Positions 1 through 9,049 of a DNA stretch of 64,000 bases are shown piece by piece; position 1 is the first letter of the stretch, and every line of letters starts with the position of its first letter. Source of the stretch: an uncultured Owenweeksia sp. (GTDB lineage: Bacteria > Bacteroidota > Bacteroidia > Flavobacteriales > Schleiferiaceae); contig CAKZRR010000018.1 in the NCBI GenBank assembly GCA_937146805.1, forward strand, positions 1 through 64,000. The letters run 5' to 3'. Under the pieces are notes generated by a model that did no database searches, had not been told where the DNA came from, and saw nothing but the letters and a program-made list of their open reading frames with translations. The position numbers were made by a program, and so were the translations under genes.

Positions 1-1679
1 AAAAGAATGGTTCTAATTTGATTGGTAGGTTTATTGTTATTATGATTTTGCACCAGTTGTACCCTGTATTGAAACTGGATAGCATCAACATGTATAGCAA
101 CCGAAGTATCAATATAATGACGAGCAGTAACATCATCGTAACTTTCAAGAGTATAGAAAACATCATCATTATTGGCTCTTAAAATATTCCAAGAGGTAAA
201 TAGGTGTGGAGCCCAAGAGTTGGGGTCAATACTCCAATCTAGTCTAACTCGTTCATCTTCCTCTACGGTTACATTTTCTAATTTGTAATCTAAAATGGGG
301 CAATCCGTAACTCTAATAATAAAAGTAAAGAAAGGGTCTAATGGGAAACCACATTTATTCATTAGGGTATTACCATCGGTACCAGGTTTAATAGTAAGTA
401 TGTAATCACCATTTACATCCAATGCTTTATGTAACATAAGATCAATACTTTTGGTTACCAAATCTGGGCGACAATTGTCATTTACACCGACTACGGGTCT
501 AAGTACAGAATCTGGCCCAACTAACCTAAAGTCGCTTCCATCAGGTGCAATTGTTTCGCAATACACCCCATCTTTAAATTTAATGTTTACCAAAGTATCA
601 AAGCAATTGTAATCAATTACCGGAATACGCATCAAGTATATACCGGATCCAGGAGGATATTCAACAGAATCAGGGTTGTTGATTTTACCCACGTTAAAGG
701 CGGCCATAAGGCTATCCTTGCTAAGAAGTTGAGAGGGGTAAGAGCCTCTTGCTGGTTGAGGGCCATTGGCAGCTGCTATTTTACAACCCGCAATAATCGG
801 TACTTGCAGGTCTCTTACCGAGGTTCCAATATCTAACCAAATACCATTAGAATAGCGATATTCGGTAACGGTAACGTTAATCACGCATACCTCCTGCTGC
901 GCAGGTGTAAATCGAAAAGTACCATAGCGATGATTAATATTAATACCACTTACCGTGGTCATGGGTTGATTAACAGAGTAGCCTGGTTTGAAGGTCATAT
1001 TTGTAGGATTTGGACAATTTCCCGCTAAGGGGTTACCAAAATCATAGTATAAGCTATCACCATCAGGTTCTACAGCTGCTTGAGACCAAATAAAAGGACG
1101 ACCCACGCAAAAACTTTTGGCGGCTGGATTGATAAATACCGGGCTTGAATTGGGTCCAATAGTATTGTTTAATTCTGACTCGATGTAGAAAGTTCCAGCC
1201 GTAGTCATATTACTGCTCGCGTTGTTGTTTCGAGCATTTTCCGAAAACGAGAAAGTAAAATCGGCACAAACACCGGGTAAATCTATTTGCCCCTCAAAAT
1301 AATAGACCTCTGTAAATACTAAGGAGCTAGAGTTGGAATCTACACAATCAGTAAGTTCTGGGGTTATTATCGAGCCAAAGGCGCTTCCTGCGATTGTGTC
1401 TGTTGGCGCTACTTTATCCGTGATCGGCACAAAAGTCATGGGAATGGTTGTTTGCGAGAAACAAGAAGATACTACGCAAATACTTTTGTTTGTGGTTGTA
1501 ATCGTAATTCCAGAAATATCACGATAAAATTTTAAGTAAACCTTATAACGATGCGGAAACTGGGTGTTACCCACATACTTGTACCAAATTTCTCCGCCTG
1601 CCATGTGGGAGGCATTACTCTCTTTGGGTGCAAGCGTAAAAAGCACTCCAAGTACTAAGCACCATAGTATATTTTTCAT
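1..1679 (-). CDS. Large secreted surface protein, N-terminal part (cut by window edge)
   Basis: The reading frame is open from an ATG at 1679 to the window edge, giving about 559 residues with no stop, so the C-terminus lies outside. The product starts with a signal peptide (MKNILWCLVLGVLFTLAP) and a segment, SHMAGGEIWYKY followed by YKVYLKFYRDISG, typical of the long Bacteroidota surface proteins that end in a gliding-motility-associated (T9SS type B) C-terminal domain. That tail is not visible, so the T9SS assignment is inference. The rest is beta-rich, extracellular-looking sequence with scattered Cys residues. A -7 box lies about 30 bases upstream. The specific function is unknown; adhesin or gliding-surface roles are typical of the family. 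Confidence 0.7.
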   Translation of the reverse strand, partial: MKNILWCLVLGVLFTLAPKESNASHMAGGEIWYKYVGNTQFPHRYKVYLKFYRDISGITITTTNKSICVVSSCFSQTTIPMTFVPITDKVAPTDTIAGSAFGSIITPELTDCVDSNSSSLVFTEVYYFEGQIDLPGVCADFTFSFSENARNNNASSNMTTAGTFYIESELNNTIGPNSSPVFINPAAKSFCVGRPFIWSQAAVEPDGDSLYYDFGNPLAGNCPNPTNMTFKPGYSVNQPMTTVSGININHRYGTFRFTPAQQEVCVINVTVTEYRYSNGIWLDIGTSVRDLQVPIIAGCKIAAANGPQPARGSYPSQLLSKDSLMAAFNVGKINNPDSVEYPPGSGIYLMRIPVIDYNCFDTLVNIKFKDGVYCETIAPDGSDFRLVGPDSVLRPVVGVNDNCRPDLVTKSIDLMLHKALDVNGDYILTIKPGTDGNTLMNKCGFPLDPFFTFIIRVTDCPILDYKLENVTVEEDERVRLDWSIDPNSWAPHLFTSWNILRANNDDVFYTLESYDDVTARHYIDTSVAIHVDAIQFQYRVQLVQNHNNNKPTNQIRTIL

Positions 1680-1709
1680 TGTAAATCGGGTATTATGATT
1701 AAGATGATT

Positions 1710-1717
1710 CAAATATA
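1710..1717 (-). promoter_or_regulatory. -7 promoter box for the large surface protein
   Basis: On the minus strand this reads TATATTTG, matching the Bacteroidota consensus TAnnTTTG, about 30 bases before the ATG at 1679. A well-placed -33 TTTG was not found, so the call rests on the -7 box and its position. Confidence 0.4.
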
Positions 1718-1809
1718 CATCCTTTGACAAAGGAGTTACAAACGAGAATGAGATAGAGGCAGGTTTAACTTATTTATCGATTTTAGTAAATCCTTCTCCA
1801 AAACAGGAA

Positions 1810-4800
1810 CTACAAAGAAGGGTTTAATGCAATTTTTTGTGAATAAACATCCCCCTTTTCGTCTTGTAGCACTACTAAATACACGCCTTTTTCATTAAAA
1901 GGAAAGCGTTGCTCTAGGCTTGTTAGATCAACTTGTTTTACGAGATTTCCGCTCAAACTAAATATAGTAGCCTGTTTGTACACCTGATTAGGATGCATGG
2001 AAATAATTAATTCTTCATTATGGCCAAATACAACCGGATTGTTATTACCGGTATCACCTTCTTTTAGGGTACTTAATAAGGCAAACTGGTTGGTGTAGCT
2101 ATCTCCAGGATGGATGAATTGAAATTCTAAATTTTCAATAGAAACTACTTTTCCGCTTTCCATGTCTTTCAAATATTTTGGTTTTTGAGACATGGATTCA
2201 TTGGTAAGTTTCACGTGTATTTTTGTACTGCCGCTATTGGGCGATTGGACGGAGAAGTACAGAGGGTATTTATACTCAGAAACACAATTGTAGGCAATTC
2301 TTCTTTTGTTATCTTCCATAAAAAGAGAGAGTTCTTCCTTGCCGTTATGCATTTCCAAATGGTCATATTTAAAATCATAACCAGAGGTGGCTTGGTTGAA
2401 AACCGCAAAATTCAAATGATCTCTTCCATTTTTCTGTTCCACTTTAATGCTGATTTGGTCACTCACCAAAGAGGTTTTACGAGTCTTCGGTGTGGCCTCG
2501 GTACTTCGCATGGCATCTGTTAAGGGCATAATAATTTGATGAGTTGTAGGGTTTGGATCCGTTTCCAATTGCAACCAAAATGCTTGCCCCTTAGCAATTT
2601 TTTCACTTCCTCCTAAGCTACTGGTGTTGGTAAGGCTATTATACGATGCGTAAGTTCCATCGTTTCCAATATTATCATCCCAGTAATAAACGGTAGCAGA
2701 TAACACATTTTGAAGCGCCATTGGAGCATTTCCATACACTAAATCCCAATCTAAATAAGATGGGTAGGGGTTGGCTACAAAATTCCAACCTTCAAATTCT
2801 AAAGGGTCTACAAAAATAGCAGGGATGCCCGCGCTAAAGTGTAAATTTTGAGGTTGAGCACCGGTAATTAGAGTTCCTTGGGCATCTAAAGTAGCCGGCA
2901 AGGGCGTGAATTCTGCGCCATGTGAGGTTCCCATAAAAATGGAGAAAGCTTGATCAAAATTTACGCTGGCATCTACCGGAAAATCCCAATCACTGATGGA
3001 GGCATCCCAGGTCCAAATGCTACCATCGTTACCAGCCGAAAAAACCATGCGGTTAAAATCGTTTTCAATTTCGGCTATATTACACACAACGGGCGAGGAT
3101 AAGTGTCGGTATCCATTGGTTCCATGGTAATACCATTGATTGACAACATTTCCTGTAATGCCGCCAGAACCTGCTGAAACTTGTCCGTATTCAGTTTCTG
3201 AAACTGCCTTTAGCGTAAGTCTTCCGTCCGAGGCCAGGGTGCCGTTAATTGGGTTTACAATGCCATTACAATTTAATTGGTTAGCACCAGCTAGCGAAAT
3301 AGTATTGGCTCCACAATCTATATCCAACAAATACAAATCAACTTCGGCATCTATTGAAATGGAGTAGCTTCCGCCTACAAAAGTGTTATCTAAAACCACT
3401 TTGCTGGTTGCGCTAGGCACCTGATTTGTACTCCAGTTATCGGCATCTGTCCAGTTGTTGCTTACTCCTCCGTTGTCCCAACGAATAATATTGGTCTCCG
3501 AAACTGAAAACTCATCGATGGCAATGTCAGTAAAACCAGAGCCACCAGATTTTCCTTTAAATAGGATGGAAACTTTTTGTCCGCTGTAGCGGGATAAATC
3601 TAAGGAAATCGAGTGCCAACTAGCATTGGTATAACCGTAGTTAGACCAAATAAGTTCATTGCCACCTTCATGACAAACTAGAACATCCAAATTTTCAACA
3701 TAACCGTCTCCATACATTTGGTACGCAAAACTTAATTGTGGATTAGAAACACCATGCAAGTCAATAGCCGGTGAGCTAAGTTTGGCAAAAGCATCGCGGC
3801 AAGGCGTGGCTTCTATATAAAGGTAATTTCCATTACCCCCAAAACCGCTGGTAGGCCCCGTATTTACAGAGGGCGTGCTCCCCGTGTGCACTCTCCAGTC
3901 GGTGTCATCACTGGTGTTGTTTTGCCAATCGTCTGAAAGGTTACAAGTGTAAATACAGCTGCCAGGTACTACGCAGGTGCTAAATGCATCAAAATTTTGA
4001 GTGTACGGAACCGTTTTAGCATTAGTAACCGTAAAAAAGTTGCTTGCCGAATGGCTGTCGTTTCCAAAAGTATTGGCAACGTATAAATTAACTTGATAGT
4101 TTCCGTTTTGCGTAAAAGCTATTTCTGGGTTTTCGCTGTTAGCGTTGGTTCCGTTTAAAAAGTTTACCAAAGGGGGTGTGAACGACCAATATAAGCTATC
4201 AACAAGGCCATTGCTGGTATTTTTTAGTTGCGTTTTCATGTTGATACTGAGGTTGCTGCAATGGGCTTCGAAACTGGCAATAGGCGCTTCTTCCGAGAAA
4301 GCATTGCTTGTAAATAGGCCACGCCCGTGGGTAGCGGCAACCACTTGCTGGTCTGCGTTTCTCAGCTGTAACATGTCCACACGTACGCGTGCCAAGCCCG
4401 AATTACTAGGTATCCAGGTAGGTGAGCCTGAGTTGAAATTACTGGTAGCCCAAACGCCTAATTCGGTGGCAACCAAAGCTTCATCTCTATTATTAGGATT
4501 AAAAATAAACCAGCGCACTGGCATGTCGGGTAAGTTGCCCTCTTTAGAAACCCAGTTTAAACCTTGATCGTTACTGTACCAAACGGAGGTAACCCCGTAA
4601 TTTGAGAAGGTAACAGCCAGCTCATTTTCGCTGGCTCCAATTTCTATACAGGATATGGTAGCTGTTGGTAGTTCTCCATCTAAATCTAAGTTAGTGGTAC
4701 TTGGTGAAGCCTGCGCATTGGTTATTTTTAATAAGTCCCCAGATGTAGTTCCTGTAAATAGGGTGGTGGTCGCTACCGTATAAGGTGATACTCTTAAGTG

Positions 4801-6624
4801 TGAAACTTCCGCACCAAACGGAGCGTTAATCAATTGCGTTACAGGAGAACCTCCATTTAAATGAATTCTATTGTACTGTGAAGTTGAGTTGCCAGAATAA
4901 ACGATATCCAAATTATCATCATAATCGGCTGGATTAATAAATCGACCACCATTACCCAAACTGAGTGTGTTAAAGGAAGAACCGTTATCAATAGAGTAGG
5001 AAAAGTTATTCCGGGTATAAGCGGTAACCTGATAATTAGGGTTGGTTTGGTCTATAAAACAAAAACCACCATCTCCACCCGTAGCCTCGGTAGTGGAGTT
5101 CATTCCAGTATAAGTAAACTGTTGAGTGCCATTGTCTTGCGCTCCGGCCAAATAATAATTGCTTCCGGCAGTTGGGTGACTGGCACAGGCGTAAAATTGA
5201 GTTACATTATAAGCGTTACTTCTTGGTTGAATAGTATTTTGCGTAGCGGCATTGGATAAATCATCACAGTAAAAAATACCACCGTCATTCCCAAAAATCA
5301 CTTCATTGCTGGCTCCTGGTCTAAATACAATAGCATGCTGATCGGCATGTACTCTAGAGCAAGTAAGGCTTCCCAGTGAATTATTATTCGACCATTTTGA
5401 AATCTGCGTCCACCCGCTTGCACCATCGGTGCTTCTAAATAAATCAATACCACCAGCAATCACCTCATCTTCATCTGCGGGGTTAACCGCCAATATAAGG
5501 TTGTACCAAGCTTGTCCGCGTGTAAAATCTGTATTTGGAATTCCTCCATCCACATCTGCGGGCTCATTTCTGGTAGACCATGAACTACCTCCATTAGTGG
5601 TTCTGACAATGGCTTCAAGAGCGCTATTTTCTTCAATTAGGGCATATACATAATTGCTATTTGAGGGCGCACAAGCAATTTCAACCCTTCCGGGTGATGA
5701 AGTAGGATGACTGTAATTAATGCTCCAGGTGGTGCCATTACTTGAAAATAAAATGTCCCCGCCACCGTCATCGTTTGGCGTGTTGAACGGACTTTTCCGG
5801 GCACCAACCCACAAATTGTTACTGGCATCAATCTCAATATCAGTAGGGCTGTGTACAGCAGATTCTCCGGGTATAGCGGGTAAAACTTGGGTCCAGCTGC
5901 TGCCGCCATTGGTAGAGCGCTGTAGGCCAACTGAGCTTATTCCGTGAAAACTGCCGCCTATATAAAAAACATCACAGGCTGCGTATACCACACTGGTTCC
6001 AGATTCATCTCTAACCACTAAATCATTGATAAACTCAAAAGAACTGGTATTTCCCAATTGAAACCATGTTTCGCCAGCATCAGTAGTTTTCCAAATACCA
6101 GCTCCTACAGCACCCGAAGCTACTTGGTTCCAACCTTCTCCTGTACCCACATAAAAAATACTGCTGTTATTTGGGTCGGCAGCTATAGCCGTTATCGAAA
6201 CATTATCCCAAAGGTTACCCGCATTTTCCCAGCTGCTGCCAGGGTTGGTAATATCATTATTGTACCATAAGCCACCAGTTACGCCACCTGCCCAAACTTT
6301 TTTTGCGCTCGGGTCGTTTGGGTCAAACATAATAGCACGGGTTCTTCCGCCAATGTTATTTGGGCCTCTTTCAATCCATTGGTTATTAATGTCTCCAGGT
6401 ACACCTTCGGTGGTGTTGTGTTCGTTTATTTGCTGAATAATTTGGGGTAAATTTTCAGGAGTGGGTCTTTCAAGATCAGGATTCTTAGTGTCCTCAAAAT
6501 TTTGTTCCCAAGCTAAATTGGGGGGCGTTTTAGTAGGATCTGATTGGAGGTTTTTACCGTAATCATTTGAAAAATTACAAGCTTCTAAAAGTAGAAGTGA
6601 TAAGATGGAGATAAGCAGCTTCAT
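1810..6624 (-). CDS. Giant Asp-box/PKD surface protein with T9SS type A tail
   Basis: About 1,604 residues. The N-terminal two-thirds is a sortilin/BNR-like beta-propeller with repeated Asp-box motifs (TTDAGETW, STNGGSSW, TTNGGSSW, SNDQGLNW). A PKD-like segment follows (APIASFEAHC to NGNYQVNLYV), then a jelly-roll-like region beginning TVPYTQNFDAF, and a C-terminal T9SS sorting-like domain (TIFSLSGNLVKQV, GVYLVVLQDEKG). I chose the ATG at 6624 because it starts MKLLISILSLLLLEAC, a lipoprotein-type signal with Cys16; the frame extends upstream to 6678 with another ATG at 6636. A lipoprotein signal on a T9SS cargo protein is unusual. Likely cell-surface or secreted; Asp-box propellers bind glycans or proteins, but no catalytic residues can be assigned here. 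Confidence 0.8.
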   Translation of the reverse strand: MKLLISILSLLLLEACNFSNDYGKNLQSDPTKTPPNLAWEQNFEDTKNPDLERPTPENLPQIIQQINEHNTTEGVPGDINNQWIERGPNNIGGRTRAIMFDPNDPSAKKVWAGGVTGGLWYNNDITNPGSSWENAGNLWDNVSITAIAADPNNSSIFYVGTGEGWNQVASGAVGAGIWKTTDAGETWFQLGNTSSFEFINDLVVRDESGTSVVYAACDVFYIGGSFHGISSVGLQRSTNGGSSWTQVLPAIPGESAVHSPTDIEIDASNNLWVGARKSPFNTPNDDGGGDILFSSNGTTWSINYSHPTSSPGRVEIACAPSNSNYVYALIEENSALEAIVRTTNGGSSWSTRNEPADVDGGIPNTDFTRGQAWYNLILAVNPADEDEVIAGGIDLFRSTDGASGWTQISKWSNNNSLGSLTCSRVHADQHAIVFRPGASNEVIFGNDGGIFYCDDLSNAATQNTIQPRSNAYNVTQFYACASHPTAGSNYYLAGAQDNGTQQFTYTGMNSTTEATGGDGGFCFIDQTNPNYQVTAYTRNNFSYSIDNGSSFNTLSLGNGGRFINPADYDDNLDIVYSGNSTSQYNRIHLNGGSPVTQLINAPFGAEVSHLRVSPYTVATTTLFTGTTSGDLLKITNAQASPSTTNLDLDGELPTATISCIEIGASENELAVTFSNYGVTSVWYSNDQGLNWVSKEGNLPDMPVRWFIFNPNNRDEALVATELGVWATSNFNSGSPTWIPSNSGLARVRVDMLQLRNADQQVVAATHGRGLFTSNAFSEEAPIASFEAHCSNLSINMKTQLKNTSNGLVDSLYWSFTPPLVNFLNGTNANSENPEIAFTQNGNYQVNLYVANTFGNDSHSASNFFTVTNAKTVPYTQNFDAFSTCVVPGSCIYTCNLSDDWQNNTSDDTDWRVHTGSTPSVNTGPTSGFGGNGNYLYIEATPCRDAFAKLSSPAIDLHGVSNPQLSFAYQMYGDGYVENLDVLVCHEGGNELIWSNYGYTNASWHSISLDLSRYSGQKVSILFKGKSGGSGFTDIAIDEFSVSETNIIRWDNGGVSNNWTDADNWSTNQVPSATSKVVLDNTFVGGSYSISIDAEVDLYLLDIDCGANTISLAGANQLNCNGIVNPINGTLASDGRLTLKAVSETEYGQVSAGSGGITGNVVNQWYYHGTNGYRHLSSPVVCNIAEIENDFNRMVFSAGNDGSIWTWDASISDWDFPVDASVNFDQAFSIFMGTSHGAEFTPLPATLDAQGTLITGAQPQNLHFSAGIPAIFVDPLEFEGWNFVANPYPSYLDWDLVYGNAPMALQNVLSATVYYWDDNIGNDGTYASYNSLTNTSSLGGSEKIAKGQAFWLQLETDPNPTTHQIIMPLTDAMRSTEATPKTRKTSLVSDQISIKVEQKNGRDHLNFAVFNQATSGYDFKYDHLEMHNGKEELSLFMEDNKRRIAYNCVSEYKYPLYFSVQSPNSGSTKIHVKLTNESMSQKPKYLKDMESGKVVSIENLEFQFIHPGDSYTNQFALLSTLKEGDTGNNNPVVFGHNEELIISMHPNQVYKQATIFSLSGNLVKQVDLTSLEQRFPFNEKGVYLVVLQDEKGDVYSQKIALNPSL

Positions 6625-6678
6625 TAGCGAGTACATTGGGCTATTATTGAAAAAGGAGAGATTAAAGGTAATGGGCAA

Positions 6679-6938
6679 TTTGCTTCGAAATAGCCCACTT
6701 TAAAAAATATTTTAACAGTTTTTCATCTTTAAATAATTCACTTTTTTTAGAGACAAAAGCTATTTTAGATACAAGAGACTAGTAGTTTATAGCCTAATAT
6801 TTTCGATGGTCTATTTTGCAACGTACTGAGTAAAAATGATTTAAGTTTTGATTTGTTAATAAAAAAGTTGAAATTCACCCACACAATCAAGGAGGCATTA
6901 TCAAAGAGCTCCAATTATTAACAACACAACAATCAATC
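6679..6938. other. Divergent intergenic region
   Basis: About 260 bases of very AT-rich DNA between divergent genes for the giant surface protein (left) and the barrel protein (right). It must hold both promoters. I see only weak -7 matches (TACCTTTA on the minus strand at 6663-6670) and no hairpin or conserved RNA. Confidence 0.4.
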
Positions 6939-7835
6939 ATGAAAAAATTTTTAACGTTAAGTCTGCTTGTTTTAAGTAGCGTGAGCCTGCTGGCTCAAAA
7001 TTGGTATATAAGACCAGGTGTCGGTTATACTTTACCAACCAATCAGGTTAACTTTCCAGAGGTAGATGCTCCCGCGGCTGATGTAAAAATTAATGGAATG
7101 ACGGGTGATACTACTTCTACTAAATTATTGACCGGGAATTTGGGTCAAGGCTTTAGAGTAGGAGCTGCTTTTGGTAAGATGTTTAACGATAACGTTGGAT
7201 TTGAAATGGGTATCAATTTTCTGCGAGGTGTAGAAGAGGAGATGGCCCTTCTTACCATTACGGGTTTGCCTAATCTAACAGAAGCAAAAATGACAGGGCA
7301 GTTATGGACCTTGGATGTATCGCCTTCTTTAATTGTAAAAGGGAGCGGTGATAAATGGGTGCCTTATGCTCGGGCAGGTTTATTTATCCCTGTAGGAGGT
7401 TTACTTACGGTAACCAATAGTATTAACGATCCTAATGGTGCCTTAGCAGGAATGCCAGGTGTAAATTATACGTTGGAATCTACCATGGAAGTAAAATCAC
7501 AGTTTGTATTGGGCTACCAGGGTGCTGTTGGTGTAAATTACCAATTGAGTGATGATATGTCCTTGTTTGGAGAAGTACACTTTTTAAGTTTTATAAGCCC
7601 AGCTCAAGAAACCGAGATAACGGAATATGAAGCGGTGCTTACTGGAGTTGCTACCAGAAGTCTTAGCGACCTGAGTGAATATGAGAAGAAAAACAATTTT
7701 GAAGAGGAAATTACACCTAACTCAAATGTGCAAGGAAACCCGGGTTTTGATGCCAATAAGCCTATGGATAGACTGGACTCATTTTTAAATTTGAGTGCGG
7801 TAACCGTTAATATTGGAATTACTATTCTGTTGTAA
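6939..7835 (+). CDS. Outer-membrane beta-barrel protein
   Basis: A 298-residue protein with a clear Sec signal peptide (MKKFLTLSLLVLSSVSLLAQ, cleaved after LLAQ). After that come alternating hydrophobic/aromatic strands with glycine turns (NWYIRPGVGYTLP, FRVGAAFGKMFNDNVGFEMGINF, WVPYARAGLFIPVG, FVLGYQGAVGVNYQL) and a last strand ending VNIGITILL, all typical of 8-stranded outer-membrane beta-barrels of the OmpA/OmpW-like superfamily in Bacteroidota. No OmpA peptidoglycan-binding domain is present. It stands alone: the upstream gene is divergent and a strong terminator follows. Substrate or role cannot be told from sequence; structural or porin-like function is possible. Confidence 0.8.
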   Translation: MKKFLTLSLLVLSSVSLLAQNWYIRPGVGYTLPTNQVNFPEVDAPAADVKINGMTGDTTSTKLLTGNLGQGFRVGAAFGKMFNDNVGFEMGINFLRGVEEEMALLTITGLPNLTEAKMTGQLWTLDVSPSLIVKGSGDKWVPYARAGLFIPVGGLLTVTNSINDPNGALAGMPGVNYTLESTMEVKSQFVLGYQGAVGVNYQLSDDMSLFGEVHFLSFISPAQETEITEYEAVLTGVATRSLSDLSEYEKKNNFEEEITPNSNVQGNPGFDANKPMDRLDSFLNLSAVTVNIGITILL

Positions 7836-7853
7836 AACAGATTATAAAGACTT

Positions 7854-7893
7854 AAAAGGCCACTTTAGTTACCTAACTAAAGTGGCCTTTTTT
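7854..7893. terminator. Bidirectional rho-independent terminator
   Basis: A perfect hairpin: AAGGCCACTTTAGTTA, two-base loop, TAACTAAAGTGGCCTT, followed by a T-run on the plus strand and preceded by A residues, so it can also terminate minus-strand transcripts. It separates the plus-strand barrel gene from the minus-strand tmRNA, whose 3' end lies 3 bases away. Confidence 0.9.
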
Positions 7894-7895
7894 TG

Positions 7896-8297
7896 TGGAG
7901 CTGCAGGGAGTCGAACCCTGGTGCAAACAAGGAAATAAAGTGCTTTCTACATGCTTATTCAATTATTAGATTTTAGGCAGTAAGCCGGGAATTGACACCC
8001 TACTTAAAGATTAGTTGCGGATTACGTTTTCGCAAAAGCCACACAACGCTACTTTTACTAGTTTGGATTTAATGACACCTCAGGCTCAAACCCAACCAAA
8101 CGTAGGGTTTGTGAGATGACTTACTCTAGCGTCTAACGCTTAGATTAGCTCTAATCCACATTCCGTGAGATTAGGCGGCAAGTGCGAAGTTATTTTCGCC
8201 AATTATAGTTTGAAGCATAATTTTTATACGGACAACATCTTCTTCGTCCGGCATGCTTACAGTTTAAAACGACTTGCTGTCGAAACCGGTCAGCCCC
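7896..8297 (-). ncRNA. ssrA: Transfer-messenger RNA (tmRNA)
   Basis: The minus strand begins GGGGCTGACCGGTTTCGACA, the canonical tmRNA 5' end, and ends with a T-arm (CAGGGTTCGACTCCCTG) and acceptor strand CAGCTCC plus discriminator A. The ends pair as a 7-bp acceptor stem (GGGGCUG with CAGCUCC, one G-U pair). The CCA is not encoded. The mRNA-like part encodes the tag GENNFALAA before a TAA at about 8170, typical of Bacteroidota tags ending ALAA. tmRNA with SmpB rescues stalled ribosomes and marks the product for proteolysis. About 402 nt. A frame on the opposite strand runs through much of this gene and should not be annotated as protein. Confidence 0.96.
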
Positions 8298-8319
8298 AAA
8301 AAGTCAATGAACTTAGCTG

Positions 8320-8327
8320 CAAAGTTA
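8320..8327 (-). promoter_or_regulatory. -7 promoter box for tmRNA
   Basis: Minus-strand TAACTTTG, a TAnnTTTG match, 22 bases upstream of the mature tmRNA 5' end. This leaves room for a short leader that RNase P would remove. Confidence 0.55.
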
Positions 8328-8353
8328 CTACTTTAGGCCACGAAAATTTACAG

Positions 8354-9046
8354 ATGAAACAGCTTATTTATTTATCGGTGGCTTTTATGCTTTTTACGTT
8401 GCCGGTTGCTAGCCAAAGTACTTTTACGGCTACAAATACTTTTTCCTCCATTAATAAAAACACCAGTTTTGGAACCCTACATGATTATTTGGGGCTTAAA
8501 AACTTAACAGCCGATACCTTGGCTATGCGTTGGGAGGTTAGCTTTAAAACTATTCCATCGGCATGGTCCATGGGTTTTACCGATACCGAAAATGTGTACG
8601 ATACCGTTAACGATATGGATGTAGCCAATTTTTTGTTTCCTGATTCAACGGATAAAGTACACAACAAAATGATTATTGGCATTCATCATAACAATACCTT
8701 GGGCTCGGGTAGGTATATATTCAATGTTTTTGATGTTAACCATCCAGCTGATAGCTTGCAGCTTATCTATGATGTTACCGTTACGCCTCATCCATTATCA
8801 ATACAAAATTTAGATTTGGAAAAGGAACCATATCCTAATCCAAGTTCGCATTGGATAAGGGTTCCTAACGTAGGTGTTACTACATATTGGCAAATGCTAG
8901 ATGTAAATGGAGTATCGGTAAATTGTAAGTATCATTTTGATTCAGATCAGCTGGTAATAGAAACGGATCATTTGGCAAGAGGGAGTTATTTTATTCGTTT
9001 CTCAACGGAGGTAGGCAATCACGTTAAAAAAATTATAGTACTGTAG
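8354..9046 (+). CDS. Secreted protein with T9SS type A sorting domain
   Basis: About 230 residues from the ATG at 8354. The frame is open upstream to 8165 but that part is antisense to tmRNA, and MKQLIYLSVAFMLFTLPVAS is a perfect signal peptide, so the downstream ATG is right. The body (residues about 20-150) is a beta-rich domain of unknown function. The last 75 residues, starting EPYPNPSSHWI and running through LARGSYFIRFS to KKIIVL, form a T9SS type A sorting domain: a YPNP motif, a GxYxxR-like strand and a short basic tail. It is predicted to cross the outer membrane by T9SS. Only 3 bases separate it from the next gene. Confidence 0.8.
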   Translation: MKQLIYLSVAFMLFTLPVASQSTFTATNTFSSINKNTSFGTLHDYLGLKNLTADTLAMRWEVSFKTIPSAWSMGFTDTENVYDTVNDMDVANFLFPDSTDKVHNKMIIGIHHNNTLGSGRYIFNVFDVNHPADSLQLIYDVTVTPHPLSIQNLDLEKEPYPNPSSHWIRVPNVGVTTYWQMLDVNGVSVNCKYHFDSDQLVIETDHLARGSYFIRFSTEVGNHVKKIIVL

Positions 9047-9049
9047 TTT

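Noticed and set aside
4145-4567. 140-codon plus-strand frame
   Set aside because: Antisense to the giant surface protein; no features of its own.
8165-8353. Longer start for the T9SS cargo gene
   Set aside because: This part is antisense to tmRNA and lacks a signal peptide; ATG 8354 begins a perfect signal.
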